Shown piece after piece: positions 9,421-19,518 of a stretch of 64,000 nt of DNA (its first letter is position 1; each line of letters begins with the position of its first letter). Under the pieces are notes generated by a model. It saw only the letters and a list, made by a program, of their open reading frames with translations. It was not told the origin of the DNA and did not search any database. This DNA is from Myxococcus eversor. GTDB taxonomy: Bacteria; Myxococcota; Myxococcia; Myxococcales; Myxococcaceae. The DNA lies in assembly GCF_010894455.1 (NCBI RefSeq), contig NZ_JAAIXY010000009.1, forward strand, positions 1 to 64,000. Direction: 5' to 3'. A program made the position numbers and the translations under genes.

Positions 9421-10743
9421 TCACTGCTGGAAGTCGTAGACGCTTCCCAGCTTGAGGATGCGGGTCAGCTCATCCAGCGCGGTCATCGTCTCGCGCGCCA
9501 GGTTCGGGTCCTGCAGGTCACGAGGCCGCAGCACCTCGCGGTAGTGACGGCGCACCCACGCGGCCAGGGACTCGTGCAGGGCCGGCGTGTAGAAGACGTC
9601 GGCGTCGATGGCCCGGCGCTCGGTGTCCGTGAGCCACACGCGCTGGCGCAGGCACGCGGGACCTCCGCCGTTGTTCATGGACTGGCGCACGTCCAGGTAG
9701 TGCACGGCCTTCACCGGCGTGTCCTCGGCGAGGATGCGGTCCAGGAAGCCGCGCGCGGCGGGCGTCTCGCGGCTCTCCACCGGGGCGACAATGGCCATCG
9801 TCCCATCCGGCAGCGTCAGCACCTGCGAGTTGAACGGGTACGCCTTCACCGCGTCCTTGGGCGGCAGCTCCGCGCTGCTGGCCACCACCGCGCGGAAGTC
9901 CGGCCCCAGCTTCTCGCGCAGCACCTGGAGCAGGCCGGGATAATCCACGAAGGCCAGCTCGTGCAGCATGAGGAAGCGCTCGTTGCCCACCGCGAGCACG
10001 TCCGTGTGGAAGGCGCCCGCGTCGATGCCCTCCGGGTGCTGCTGCGGGAAGAGCACGCAGCGCGAGTCGAGCTGGTGCAGCCGGGCCAGGGCCTGGCTCG
10101 CCTCCAGCGTCTGCCGGGCGGGGAAGCGCTTGGGGCCAGGGACGTCCTGCCACGCGCTGCGACCCCAGGCGAGCAGGTGCACGCCCGGGTGGCCCGGGGT
10201 GGCCAGCCGTGTGTGGTTGGCCGCGCCCTCGTCCGCGAAGTGGCTGCCGGGCGGCAGCGGCGCGTGCACGGCGAAGTGCTTCTCGTTGGAGAAGATGGAG
10301 CGCAGCACCGAGTGCGTCGTGTCCGCCTCCAGCGCGCGGTGGAACATCTGCGACAGGTTGGCGGGCGTCAGGTGCACGCGGCCATCGGCCGTGTCCGTGC
10401 TGGGGGCCACGGTGGCGGCGTTGGCCGTCCACATGGAGGAGGCGCTGGAGGTGAGCCGCAGCAGGTGCTCGCCCTCTCGCGCGGCGCGGGTGATGACCTC
10501 CTCGTCGGTGCCGGTGAAGCCCAGGGCCCGCAGGGCGCGCAGCGAGGGGCGCGGCTGGGGAGGCAGCACCGCCTGTCCGACGCCCAGGCTGGAGACGAAG
10601 CGCATCTTCTCCAGACCCTGGAGCGCGGCCTCGCGGGGATGGCTCGGCTCTCCGACATGGCTCTGTGACGCCAGGTTACCGGGCGACAGGCCTGCGTAGT
10701 TGTGGGTAGGACCGACGAGCCCGTCGAAGTTGTATTCGCGCAT
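9421..10743 (-). CDS. astB: N-succinylarginine dihydrolase
   Basis: 440 residues, the standard AstB length. It opens with EYNFDGLVGPTHNYAGLSPGNLASQ, the family N-terminus, and carries MWTANAATVAPSTDT, FHTDVLAVGNERFLMLHE and the C-terminal QSMNNGGGPACLRQRVWL segment with the nucleophilic Cys. The enzyme converts N2-succinylarginine to N2-succinylornithine, CO2 and ammonia in the arginine succinyltransferase pathway. The other ast genes (astA, C, D, E) are not in the window, so it stands alone here. It is divergent from the lipid acyltransferase gene. Confidence 0.93.
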   Translation of the reverse strand: MREYNFDGLVGPTHNYAGLSPGNLASQSHVGEPSHPREAALQGLEKMRFVSSLGVGQAVLPPQPRPSLRALRALGFTGTDEEVITRAAREGEHLLRLTSSASSMWTANAATVAPSTDTADGRVHLTPANLSQMFHRALEADTTHSVLRSIFSNEKHFAVHAPLPPGSHFADEGAANHTRLATPGHPGVHLLAWGRSAWQDVPGPKRFPARQTLEASQALARLHQLDSRCVLFPQQHPEGIDAGAFHTDVLAVGNERFLMLHELAFVDYPGLLQVLREKLGPDFRAVVASSAELPPKDAVKAYPFNSQVLTLPDGTMAIVAPVESRETPAARGFLDRILAEDTPVKAVHYLDVRQSMNNGGGPACLRQRVWLTDTERRAIDADVFYTPALHESLAAWVRRHYREVLRPRDLQDPNLARETMTALDELTRILKLGSVYDFQQ

Positions 10744-10759
10744 GGGGTATGGAGCGACT

Positions 10760-11716
10760 GTGGAGCATCCCCCCTTAGCAAAGCGCCTGAAACGTTTCCT
10801 CCGGTACCTGCTCATCCGGAGCGTCCTGTTGTGCCTTCAACCCCTCCCGCTGGGTTGGGCCCGGGCCCTGGGCTTCCGCCTGGGCGGACTTGCCTACACG
10901 CTGGCCGGTGGGGAGCGCCGCAAGGCCTTGAAGTCCCTGGCCGTGGCCTTCCCGGAGAAGTCCGACGCGGAGCGGCAGGCCCTGGGCCGCGCTTCGTTCC
11001 GGCACCTGGGCGCCGCGGCGCTGGAGGTGGCCTGCACCGGCGCCCTGGACCGGGGGCTGGAGCAACTGGTGGCCTGGCCGGACGCGGACCGGGCCGTGCT
11101 GGACGCGGCCCTGGCGCGAGGCAAGGGCGTGGTCTTCATCTCCGGCCATGTGGGCAACTGGGAGCTGCTCGCCCGCCGCGTGGCCCGCGCGGGCTACCCG
11201 AGCCAGAGCATCGCGAAGGAGACCACGGACCCCCGGCTCACCGTGCTGGTGGAGCGCTTCCGGGCGCGGGGTGGGGTGCGCAGCATCTGGCGCGGCCAGG
11301 ACGGCGCGGCGCGGGCCATGCTGCGCGCGCTGCGGGCCGGCGAGATTCTGGGCCTGCTCATCGACCAGGACACCAAGGTGCAGTCGCTCTTCGTGCCCTT
11401 CTTCGGGGAGCTGGCGGCCACGCCTCGCGCGGCGGCGGACCTGGCGGTGCGCACGGGCGCGGCGGTGGTGACGGGCTTCTGCCACCGCGTGGAGGGTGGG
11501 GGCTACCGGCTGTCGATGGAGGAGGTGCCCGTGCCCGTCAGCGAGGACCGCGAAGTGGCGGCGCTGGAGCTCACCCAGGCCCTGTCCGCGCGAATCGAGG
11601 CGGCCATCCGGCGCACCCCCGAACAGTGGGTGTGGATGCACCAGCGCTGGAAGACGCGACCTCCCGTGGCCCCACAACCCGTGCTTGTCGAGGCGGCGCA
11701 CGCCACCGCCCGGTGA
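10760..11716 (+). CDS. Lysophospholipid acyltransferase, LpxL/HtrB-like
   Basis: About 318 residues. The acyltransferase signature with catalytic His is GHVGNWELLARRVA; a downstream LLIDQDTKVQSLFVPFFGELAATPRAAADLA matches the LpxL/LpxM family, and the C-terminus has the WVWMHQRWKTRP motif typical of these enzymes. They add secondary acyl chains to Kdo2-lipid IVA at the inner membrane. I chose the GTG at 10760 because GGAG lies five bases upstream; an ATG at 10742 would overlap the divergent astB start codon. It directly precedes lptC, fitting a lipid A assembly-to-export operon. Confidence 0.85.
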   Translation: MEHPPLAKRLKRFLRYLLIRSVLLCLQPLPLGWARALGFRLGGLAYTLAGGERRKALKSLAVAFPEKSDAERQALGRASFRHLGAAALEVACTGALDRGLEQLVAWPDADRAVLDAALARGKGVVFISGHVGNWELLARRVARAGYPSQSIAKETTDPRLTVLVERFRARGGVRSIWRGQDGAARAMLRALRAGEILGLLIDQDTKVQSLFVPFFGELAATPRAAADLAVRTGAAVVTGFCHRVEGGGYRLSMEEVPVPVSEDREVAALELTQALSARIEAAIRRTPEQWVWMHQRWKTRPPVAPQPVLVEAAHATAR

Positions 11717-11728
11717 TAGAACGCCCCC

Positions 11729-12286
11729 GTGCCGCGCCTGTCCGTCCGACTCCTCGCCGCCTGCCTGCTCGTCGCGGCGTGCTCCCCGCGCCGCCAGACG
11801 GAGGGGCCCCCGCGGGAGCCCCCGCCCCAGGTGGTGCTCCATGGCGCGCGCCTGATGTCCTACGAGGGCGAGCGCCTCACGCTGTCGGGTGAGGCCGAGC
11901 AGCTCACCTACCAGCGCGCGGGGGGCGACGTGCAGGCCACCAACGCGACGCTGCGCATGCCTCCGGGCACGACGGAGGAGGGCATGTCGGTGGGTACGTC
12001 GGCGGGCATGGACATCAGCGCTCCGAATATGGAGGGCAGCCTCGCGTCCAAGCAGCTGGTGGCTTCGGGGGGCGTCGTCGTCCGCACGGGCGAGGGGATG
12101 GTGGTGAACACGCCCCGGTTGACCTACGACGCCGTCCAGAAGGGCGCGCATGGCAACGAGGGCGTGCAGGTGCGAGGGCCGGCGTACCGACTGCGGGCGG
12201 ACCGTTTCTCACTGTCCTTCCCGGATGAGACATTCAACTTCGAAGGCTCGGTGGAGACCGTGCTGGGAGCGGCTGAGCGTGATTGA
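11729..12286 (+). CDS. lptC: LPS export protein LptC, predicted lipoprotein
   Basis: 185 residues from a GTG start 12 bases after the acyltransferase stop. The N-terminus VRLLAACLLVAAC is lipoprotein-like (lipobox VAAC); E. coli LptC instead keeps its membrane helix. The mature region has the LptC beta-jellyroll pattern: GARLMSYEGERLTLSGEAEQLTY..., repeated short strands, and LVASGGVVVRTGEGMVVNTPRLTYD. LptC receives lipopolysaccharide from the LptB2FG extractor and passes it to LptA. It overlaps lptA by 8 bases, and the lptC-lptA-lptB order is conserved, which supports the call despite low sequence conservation in this family. Confidence 0.83.
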   Translation: MPRLSVRLLAACLLVAACSPRRQTEGPPREPPPQVVLHGARLMSYEGERLTLSGEAEQLTYQRAGGDVQATNATLRMPPGTTEEGMSVGTSAGMDISAPNMEGSLASKQLVASGGVVVRTGEGMVVNTPRLTYDAVQKGAHGNEGVQVRGPAYRLRADRFSLSFPDETFNFEGSVETVLGAAERD

Positions 12287-12878
12287 GTTCCTCGTGATGG
12301 CGTTCTTCGTGGCGCAGCCCATGCCCGCCGTCGCGGCCACGCTCGGGGATGGCGGGACGGCGCCTCCCGTCGCGGACGCGGGCACCCCGGCGGCGAGCCC
12401 GAGCCAGGGCCCGCTGGGGCCGGTGGATTTGAAGGAGCCGGTGCAAATCAACGCCGACCTCATCGAGGGCGGCAAGTCGCAGGCGACGCTCACCGGCAAC
12501 GTGAAGGTGAAGCACCGCACCCTGGATTTGAAGTGCGACCGGATGATTGCCTACTTCGCCGCGTCACGCGTGGTGACGCGCGTGGTGTGCACCGGCGGAG
12601 TGCACGCGGTGGACGGCGACCGCATGGCCCGGGGCGAGCGCGCCGAGTACGACGTGGCCAGCGGAGTCCTCATCGTCACGGGCACGCCCGAGGCGCGTCA
12701 GGGGACGACGTACATGCGTGGGACGAAGGTGCGCCTCACGTTGGGCAGCGAGCGACTCGACGTGGAGAACGCCGTCATCATCTTCGAGTCCCCGCCGTCG
12801 GCCCCCGCGCCTGGCAAGAAGAAGGGCACGCCCGCTCGCACGACGCCCGCGCAGCCCCAGGAAGCTGCTCCACGATGA
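12279..12878 (+). CDS. lptA: Periplasmic LPS bridge protein LptA
   Basis: 199 residues from GTG 12279, with GGGAG nine bases upstream; an ATG at 12297 is the alternative. A signal peptide ([16 protein letters not shown]) is followed by an Ala/Pro linker, then the OstA/LptA core: [36 protein letters not shown] and [28 protein letters not shown]. The C-terminus is a basic Pro/Ala tail. LptA oligomers bridge the periplasm between LptC and LptD. The start lies inside lptC and the stop overlaps lptB (ATGA), so the three genes are translationally coupled. Confidence 0.88.
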   Translation: MIEFLVMAFFVAQPMPAVAATLGDGGTAPPVADAGTPAASPSQGPLGPVDLKEPVQINADLIEGGKSQATLTGNVKVKHRTLDLKCDRMIAYFAASRVVTRVVCTGGVHAVDGDRMARGERAEYDVASGVLIVTGTPEARQGTTYMRGTKVRLTLGSERLDVENAVIIFESPPSAPAPGKKKGTPARTTPAQPQEAAPR

Positions 12879-13618
12879 GCGACGGGAAGCTGCACGCCGA
12901 TGGCCTGAAGAAGGCCTACCGCGGTCGCCAGGTCGTCAACGGCGTCTCCTTCACCGTGGCCCCGGGCGAGGTGGTGGGCCTGTTGGGCCCCAATGGCGCC
13001 GGCAAGACGACGAGCTTCAACATGGTGGTGGGCCTGGTGACGCCCGACGCGGGCCGCGTGCGCGTGGGCGACGAGGACCTCACGCACCTGCCCATGCACC
13101 GCCGGGCGCGCAGGGGCGTGGGCTACCTGCCCCAGGAAGCGTCCGTCTTCCGCAAGCTCACCGTGCGCGACAACTTCCTGGCCGTGCTGGAGCTCCAGAA
13201 GGGCCTGGACAAGCGCGCCCGCGAGACACGCGCCACCGCCATCCTGGAGGAGTTCGGCCTCACCCACGTCGCCGAGTCCCTGGGCGGCACCCTCTCCGGT
13301 GGCGAGCGCCGCCGCGCGGAGATTGCCCGGAGCCTCCTGCCCGAGCCCCGCTTCATCCTCTTCGACGAGCCCTTCGCCGGCGTGGACCCCATCAACGTGG
13401 GCGACCTGCAGCGGCAGATCTTCCTGCTCCGGGAGCGTGGACTGGGCGTCCTCATCACCGACCACAACGTCCAGGACACCCTGGGCATCTGTGACCGCGC
13501 CTACATCATCACACAAGGGCAGATCCTCGAAGAGGGGACGCCCGCCGAGATTGCCGCCTCTCCCCGGGCCCGAGCCGTCTACCTGGGAGAACGGTTCCGC
13601 CTCCAGCAGCCCTTGTGA
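12875..13618 (+). CDS. lptB: LPS export ABC transporter ATPase LptB
   Basis: 247 residues. Walker A is [15 protein letters not shown]-loop [17 protein letters not shown], signature [15 protein letters not shown], Walker [16 protein letters not shown]-loop [10 protein letters not shown]. The phrases [10 protein letters not shown] and [10 protein letters not shown] are diagnostic for LptB among ABC ATPases. It powers extraction of lipopolysaccharide from the inner membrane together with LptF/LptG, which are not in this window. The start overlaps the lptA stop. It is followed by a 247 bp intergenic region and then rpoN, the common proteobacterial order. Confidence 0.96.
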   Translation: MSDGKLHADGLKKAYRGRQVVNGVSFTVAPGEVVGLLGPNGAGKTTSFNMVVGLVTPDAGRVRVGDEDLTHLPMHRRARRGVGYLPQEASVFRKLTVRDNFLAVLELQKGLDKRARETRATAILEEFGLTHVAESLGGTLSGGERRRAEIARSLLPEPRFILFDEPFAGVDPINVGDLQRQIFLLRERGLGVLITDHNVQDTLGICDRAYIITQGQILEEGTPAEIAASPRARAVYLGERFRLQQPL

Positions 13619-13801
13619 GGACGGCTGGCCTTCGGCCAACCGAATGCATAGACTGCGTTGGCCTCGCTTTTGCGTCGACCGGTCAACACGGTCGAATCAC
13701 GCCCAGTGCGTGTAAGCTGTTGGTTTCCTTGTGGAATTTTGAATATGCAAGCAAGGGACCACGATTGCACCACTAGACGGCGTCAGGGTGCCTTGTTACG
13801 T

Positions 13802-13817
13802 TGGCACGGTCTTTGAT
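13802..13817 (+). promoter_or_regulatory. Possible -24/-12 (sigma-54-type) element upstream of rpoN
   Basis: TGGCAC-N5-TTGAT lies about 50 bases before the rpoN start. The -24 half matches consensus exactly; the -12 half has GA in place of the invariant GC, which weakens it. The surrounding 13690-13820 stretch is AT-richer than average, as promoters here tend to be. Autoregulation of rpoN would be a simple reading, but it is only inferred. Confidence 0.3.
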
Positions 13818-13865
13818 TGGTCCCGTGTTGTGTAGGGGCTGAATCACTCGGGGAGACCCTGTCTC

Positions 13866-15383
<1,518 letters not shown>

Positions 15384-15404
15384 GTCCGTGACAAGTGGCT
15401 CTTT

Positions 15405-15461
15405 CCTCCGGCTTTCCGGAGGATGAGATTCGGGGGCGCCATGAGCGCCCCTTTTTCTTTT
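15405..15461 (+). terminator. Tandem hairpins ending in an intrinsic terminator after rpoN
   Basis: A perfect 7-bp hairpin (CCTCCGG/CCGGAGG, 15405-15422) is followed by GGGGCGC-CATGA-GCGCCCC (15433-15451) and then TTTTTCTTTT (15452-15461). The second is a textbook rho-independent terminator. Its loop contains the ATG at 15441 that would start the next gene. Confidence 0.85.
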
Positions 15462-16088
15462 CCCACGGATGCCGACGCCCCTCGCAGGGCGCTCGTGCCC
15501 CTCGTCGTTCCGCCCGTCGTCCTGGAGGGGCGCGCGGTGCGCCTGGAGCCCATGACGCTGGGGCACGCCCCGGCCCTGGCCGCGCTGTGCGAGGACGACA
15601 TCTTCACGAACTTCTCGGTGGTGCTGCGCTCGCTGGAGGATGTGGAGCGCTTCATCACCCGGGCGCTCGGCGCGGCGGAGCGGGGCACGGAGCGCCCCTT
15701 CGTCATCGTGGAGCGCGAGACGGGGGCCGTCGTGGGCACCACCAGCTACCTGGACATCCAGCGCGAGCACCGGACACTGGAGATTGGCTGGACGTGGCTG
15801 GGTCGCCGGGTGTGGCGCACGCGCGTGAATACCGAGGCCAAATACCTGTTGTTGTGCCACGCCTTCGACACGCTCGGCGTCATGCGCGTGCAGCTCAAGA
15901 CGGACCGGCGCAACGCTCGCTCGCGCGCGGCGATTGAGCGGATGGGCGCGAAATTCGAGGGCATCCTCCGCAACCACGTGCTGGTGCGCGGCGGGGTGGT
16001 GCGTGACAGCGCGTACTACGGCGTCATCGACACGGAGTGGCCGGAAGTGAAAGCTCGGCTGGAGGGCTTCCTCCAGCAAGCGGGCTAG
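15441..16088 (+). CDS. GNAT acetyltransferase, RimJ/RimL-like
   Basis: 215 residues from ATG 15441. The pattern VVLEGRAVRLEPMTLGHAPALAAL, then VGTTSYLDIQREHRTLEIGWTWLGRRVWRTRVNTEAKYLLLCHAF, then RVQLKTDRRNARSRAAIERMGAKFEG is typical of RimJ/RimL-type GNAT enzymes, which acetylate protein N-termini or small amines. The ATG lies in the loop of the rpoN terminator and the first residues (MSAPFSFP) are encoded by its stem and T-tract. A GTG at 15495 (VPLVVPPVVLEG) may be the real start. The acetyl acceptor is unknown. Confidence 0.85.
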   Translation: MSAPFSFPTDADAPRRALVPLVVPPVVLEGRAVRLEPMTLGHAPALAALCEDDIFTNFSVVLRSLEDVERFITRALGAAERGTERPFVIVERETGAVVGTTSYLDIQREHRTLEIGWTWLGRRVWRTRVNTEAKYLLLCHAFDTLGVMRVQLKTDRRNARSRAAIERMGAKFEGILRNHVLVRGGVVRDSAYYGVIDTEWPEVKARLEGFLQQAG

Positions 16089-16183
16089 CGGACAGGCGGG
16101 CAGGCGTGGGGGTGGGAAAGGTGACGGCCCGGCGCCGTTCTGCTCCCAGGGGGCCGGGGCGGTGGGTATAGGGTGCGACCCGC

Positions 16184-16951
16184 ATGCACTCTTCCTCTCG
16201 TTTCCCTTTTGGCGCGGTATCGGGAGTCCTCGTCGCGCTCGGGTTGCTGTCGGGCTGTGGTGACGACTTCACCACGGAGACCGTGGACCTCGCGGGGCTC
16301 TCGGACCGCACGCTCACGTACTCGCACGCGGACGTGGACCTGTTCGAAGTGGAGCAGGCCCCGGGCTCCCACCGCGTCACGGTGACGTTCTCCCAGGCGG
16401 ATGGAGACCGGTGCACCCGGCTGAACGACGGCGCCACCGCGACGTTCAACGGCCAGGCCATGCGGTTGGAGCAGGGCGGTGTCGATGCCACGGCGGGCCG
16501 CGACGTGTGCCTGCCCACGCGGGCCTTCTTCGACTTCGACCCCGATGCCTGGGAGGCGCTGCCGCCCACGGATGCGCGCATCGTCTTCCAGGACGCGAGC
16601 GCCACCGTCACACTCACGATGAAGGAGGGGCAGGCGAAGCGCTCCTTCACGGGGACGGCGACGCGACTGCTGCGGGGCCAGACGTACTCGTTCCAGTGGA
16701 ATCCAACGAACGAGTTGCTCAACGCCGCCGCCGCCACGCTCCTGCCCGAGGGCGGCGCCGTCACCGCGGGGATGACCATCACGCGCGAGGGCGGAAAAAT
16801 CACCTTCACCGTTCCCTCGCAGCTGGGCGCGGCCACGCATCTGCTGACCTTGAGCGGCACCGTGCAGGGCGAGGTGACGGAGTGCTCGGGCGTGGCCGCC
16901 TGCCGGGGCTCCTACTACCACTCGCAAGAGCAGGTGGTGGCGGTGCAGTGA
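16184..16951 (+). CDS. Lipoprotein of unknown function
   Basis: 255 residues. The N-terminus SGVLVALGLLSGCGDD is a lipoprotein signal with lipobox LSGC (Cys at about 22) and an Asp-rich following sequence. The rest is rich in Thr, Ala and beta-strand patterns, with four further cysteines (DRCTRL, DVCLP, VTECSG, AACRGS). No family is recognised. It lies alone between the GNAT gene and hpf on the same strand. Confidence 0.72.
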   Translation: MHSSSRFPFGAVSGVLVALGLLSGCGDDFTTETVDLAGLSDRTLTYSHADVDLFEVEQAPGSHRVTVTFSQADGDRCTRLNDGATATFNGQAMRLEQGGVDATAGRDVCLPTRAFFDFDPDAWEALPPTDARIVFQDASATVTLTMKEGQAKRSFTGTATRLLRGQTYSFQWNPTNELLNAAAATLLPEGGAVTAGMTITREGGKITFTVPSQLGAATHLLTLSGTVQGEVTECSGVAACRGSYYHSQEQVVAVQ

Positions 16952-17201
16952 GCAGGCTGCTCGCCTGAGCCTGTGTCGCGAGATACCCGGCGCATGGCGC
17001 GGCGCGTGATTCCAACGCGTGATTCCGAGGGGTTGAAGAGTCTGGTGCCCCGCATGAATGCGGGCCAGCGACGCCGGGTTGTCAGCCCCCGGACGCGTGG
17101 TGCGCTCGGGAAGAGGCAACGTGGGGGGACGGGTTGCTTTCCCGAGGTCAGAAGTTTCTGATCTGTCACGCAGCTCCCCTCACCCTAGGAGGCAGCCACG
17201 C

Positions 17202-17864
17202 ATGCAGTTCAACATCACCTTCCGTCAGTTCGGGGCGTCGGATTCTCTCAAGGAATACGCACGCGAGAAGGTCGAGCGGGTGAACAAGCTGTTGGACAGA
17301 GCAGGAGAGGCACACGTCGTGCTGTACCTGGAGCGTCACCTCCACCACGCGGACATCACCATCCAATCCGGCGCCTGGGTGCTGCGCGGGAGGGCTGAGA
17401 GCGATGACATGTACGCATCCATCGACCTGGCGATGGACAAAATCGAGCGCCAGCTGCGCCGCTACCGGGACAAGCTGAAGACGCATCACGGCCGCGAGCG
17501 CGTGCACCACCGCCAGGACCTGGTGAACAGCCTGAAGGTGCGTCACGCCGTCTTCGAGGTGCCGGACGTGGAGGAGTTGGCCCTCATCGCCGCGCAGTCC
17601 ACGGTGGAGTCGTCCACGACGACGAAGGCCGCCGACCCTGTCGATGCCGCCGCGACGCGCGTGGTGCGCGCCACCCAGCTCACCGTGAAGCAGCTGTCGG
17701 TGGACGAGGCGGTGATGCAGATGAACCTGATGAACAACGACTTCTACGTCTTCCACAACGTGGAGTCGGACGCGCTGGGCATCATCTACCGGCGCAAGGA
17801 TGGCCAGTACGGCCTCATTGAACCCCACGAGCCGCCGGCCCTGGCCGTCGCCACGGGGACCTGA
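17202..17864 (+). CDS. hpf: Ribosome hibernation-promoting factor, long form
   Basis: 220 residues. The N-terminal S30AE domain (QFNITFRQFGASDSLKEYAREKVERVNKLLDRA, then VVLYLERHLHHADITIQSGAWVLRGRAESDDMYASIDLAMDKIERQLRRYRDKLK) binds the ribosome; a linker leads to the C-terminal dimerisation domain (KQLSVDEAVMQMNLMNNDFYVFHNVESDALGIIYRRKDGQYGLIEP). Long HPFs pair 70S ribosomes into inactive 100S dimers in starvation. AGGAGG lies ten bases before the ATG. The rpoN-hpf-ptsN association is conserved in proteobacteria, here loosened by inserted genes. Confidence 0.93.
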   Translation: MQFNITFRQFGASDSLKEYAREKVERVNKLLDRAGEAHVVLYLERHLHHADITIQSGAWVLRGRAESDDMYASIDLAMDKIERQLRRYRDKLKTHHGRERVHHRQDLVNSLKVRHAVFEVPDVEELALIAAQSTVESSTTTKAADPVDAAATRVVRATQLTVKQLSVDEAVMQMNLMNNDFYVFHNVESDALGIIYRRKDGQYGLIEPHEPPALAVATGT

Positions 17865-17894
17865 GCCCGTCAGCCAGTCCAGTGAGGAAGAGTC

Positions 17895-17961
17895 GCGCTC
17901 CGCCACCCCCCTCGAGGAGGCGGAGCGCGAACACCCCCGTCCGGTGTGTGACGGGGGCGTT
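17895..17961 (+). terminator. Two hairpins after hpf
   Basis: A 9-bp stem CGCTCCGCC/GGCGGAGCG (17895-17927) is followed by a 12-position stem AACACCCCCGTC/GACGGGGGCGTT with one mismatch (17930-17961). Only a weak T-rich stretch follows. They lie 30-100 bases after the hpf stop and probably end or protect its transcript. Together with the minus-strand terminator below they account for most of the gene-free 17865-18175 stretch. Confidence 0.55.
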
Positions 17962-18093
17962 GCCGTTCCTTCATGGATGCAGCATCCAGCGCCCGTGGTC
18001 GGCCACGCGCACCGGTGTCCCCCCAGTCGCCCGGAATGGCGACTGGCGCATCCGTCGCCAAGAACGACAGCGCGCGAAAGGCATATCGGCCGG

Positions 18094-18139
18094 AAAAAGA
18101 CGGCGCGCTCCACCCCTCCCCCGGGAGATGGAGCGCGCC
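18094..18139 (-). terminator. Intrinsic terminator of the 18.2-18.8 kb lipoprotein gene
   Basis: On the minus strand a perfect 11-bp stem (TGGAGCGCGCC paired with GGCGCGCTCCA, 18102-18139) is followed by TCTTTTT (complement of 18094-18100). It lies 37 bases past the stop of the minus-strand lipoprotein gene. Confidence 0.8.
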
Positions 18140-18175
18140 CTGGGCACCTCGTGGCGACGAGCGCCCGTCAGTTCC

Positions 18176-18796
18176 TCACGGGACCTTCTTGCAGGAGTTG
18201 AAAGCCTGCTCGTTGCGCGCGTCACCCGCCATGCTGGCGACGGTCATCGCGGTGGTGACCACGGGCGCCCGCGTGTTGACGAGCGCCAGCGTCATCAGCG
18301 CGGCCCGCTCTCCCAGGGAGCGCCGGTGGAGCGTCGCGGGGAAGGCCAGGGTGACGTCCTTCTCCACGGCGCTGCCGCACTCGCGGATGCCCGCCAGGGT
18401 GTCCCCCTCGCGCTTCAGCACGTAGGCGCAGGGCCCCACGCGGCCGTGCAGGTACGTGCCGTCCTCGGTGAGGTCCACCGCCAGCCCGCCGAAGGTGCCC
18501 CAGACGCGGGTGTCATCTCCCTCGGCCAGCTCCAGCCGCGTCGCCTGGTGGCCCACGGAGCCGGTCAGCTTCTGGTAGTCCCACTGGAGCGAGACGGGGT
18601 CCCTGCGGTAGCGGCCGTGCATGGCGTTGGCGGAGATGCTCAGCGTGGAGCTGGGCCCGGTGATGGCGTCGCCCTGCAACAGCAGGGATTCCTCGGCGGC
18701 GTCTCCCAGGGCCATGCCCCTTGGAGACGCGGTGGTGGCGCAGCCGGTGGCCCACACCGAAATCACGACAAGGCTCAAGCACAGCGTTCGCTTCAT
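18176..18796 (-). CDS. Lipoprotein of unknown function
   Basis: 206 residues starting MKRTLCLSLVVISVWATGC, a lipoprotein signal with lipobox ATGC (Cys about 19). The mature part has short beta-type segments (ISANAMHGRYRRDPVSLQWDYQKLTGSVGHQATRLEL, VWGTFGGLAVDLTEDGTYLHGRVGPCAYVL) and an Ala-rich C-terminus ending in CKKVP. No family is recognised. It is transcribed opposite to hpf and ptsN and has its own terminator, so it looks like an insertion into an otherwise conserved block. Confidence 0.72.
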   Translation of the reverse strand: MKRTLCLSLVVISVWATGCATTASPRGMALGDAAEESLLLQGDAITGPSSTLSISANAMHGRYRRDPVSLQWDYQKLTGSVGHQATRLELAEGDDTRVWGTFGGLAVDLTEDGTYLHGRVGPCAYVLKREGDTLAGIRECGSAVEKDVTLAFPATLHRRSLGERAALMTLALVNTRAPVVTTAMTVASMAGDARNEQAFNSCKKVP

Positions 18797-19031
18797 GGCG
18801 GTCGCTCCCTTCCTGCTTCGATTCGAGGATTCACGGCGGGAAACGGCGGCCCTCGAGGCGCATATCGCCCCCTGGGACGACCGGGGAGGGGGGGCCTGGG
18901 GGCGACCCAAGGCCCTTGGGTCCCTGATGCGCAGTGAGCGGCCGTGGGGCCAGGACGTCAGGCGACCCTTGCGCGAATCGAGGGTGAGGAGTAATTGCCG
19001 CCATCTCAGGAGCGCCAGCGCGGGAGCGTCA

Positions 19032-19493
19032 GTGAGAATCGCCGAGTTCCTCAGCCCCCAAGCCGTCATCGCGGACATGCAGTCGCGGACGAAGCAGGAG
19101 GTGTTGCGCGAGCTGAGCGCCACGTTGGTGCGAGCCCACCCCCTGCTTCAGGAAGACCGTCTGGTGGAGGTGCTGCGCGAGCGGGAGAAGCTGGGCAGCA
19201 CCGGCATCGGCGAGGGCGTGGCCATCCCCCATGGCAAGCTGCCGGGCATGACGCAGCTCCAGGCGGCCTTCGGCGTGTCCCGGGCGGGCGTGGACTTCGA
19301 GGCCATCGACGGCAAGGCCACCCACCTGTTCTTCGCGCTGGTGGCCCCGGAGAACAGCGCGGGGGTGCACCTCAAGGCGCTGGCTCGCATCTCCCGCCTC
19401 TTCAAGAATCCCCGCTTCCGAGCCTCCATCCTGGAGGCGACCACGGCCGCGGCCATCCACGAGCTCATCATCCAGGAAGACGCACGGCCCTGA
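19032..19493 (+). CDS. ptsN: Nitrogen-type PTS phosphocarrier EIIA(Ntr)
   Basis: 153 residues from a GTG start. The phosphorylated His lies in GSTGIGEGVAIPHGKLPGM, with the family's VDFEAIDGKATHLFFALVAPENSAGVHLKALARISRLFK following. EIIA(Ntr) is a regulator that receives phosphate from the PtsP/NPr chain and influences potassium and nitrogen-linked functions. PtsP and NPr are not in the window. The N-terminus begins RIAEFLSPQAVIADM, matching the usual family start, so the longer frame upstream is not used. It belongs to the rpoN-hpf-ptsN synteny block. Confidence 0.92.
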   Translation: MRIAEFLSPQAVIADMQSRTKQEVLRELSATLVRAHPLLQEDRLVEVLREREKLGSTGIGEGVAIPHGKLPGMTQLQAAFGVSRAGVDFEAIDGKATHLFFALVAPENSAGVHLKALARISRLFKNPRFRASILEATTAAAIHELIIQEDARP

Positions 19494-19518
19494 GGGGCTG
19501 TCCCCAGGGGGGGACGAC

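Noticed and set aside
13623-13641. TGGCC-TTC-GGCCA hairpin as the lptB terminator
   Set aside because: The stem is short, has a mismatch when extended and is not followed by a T-tract.
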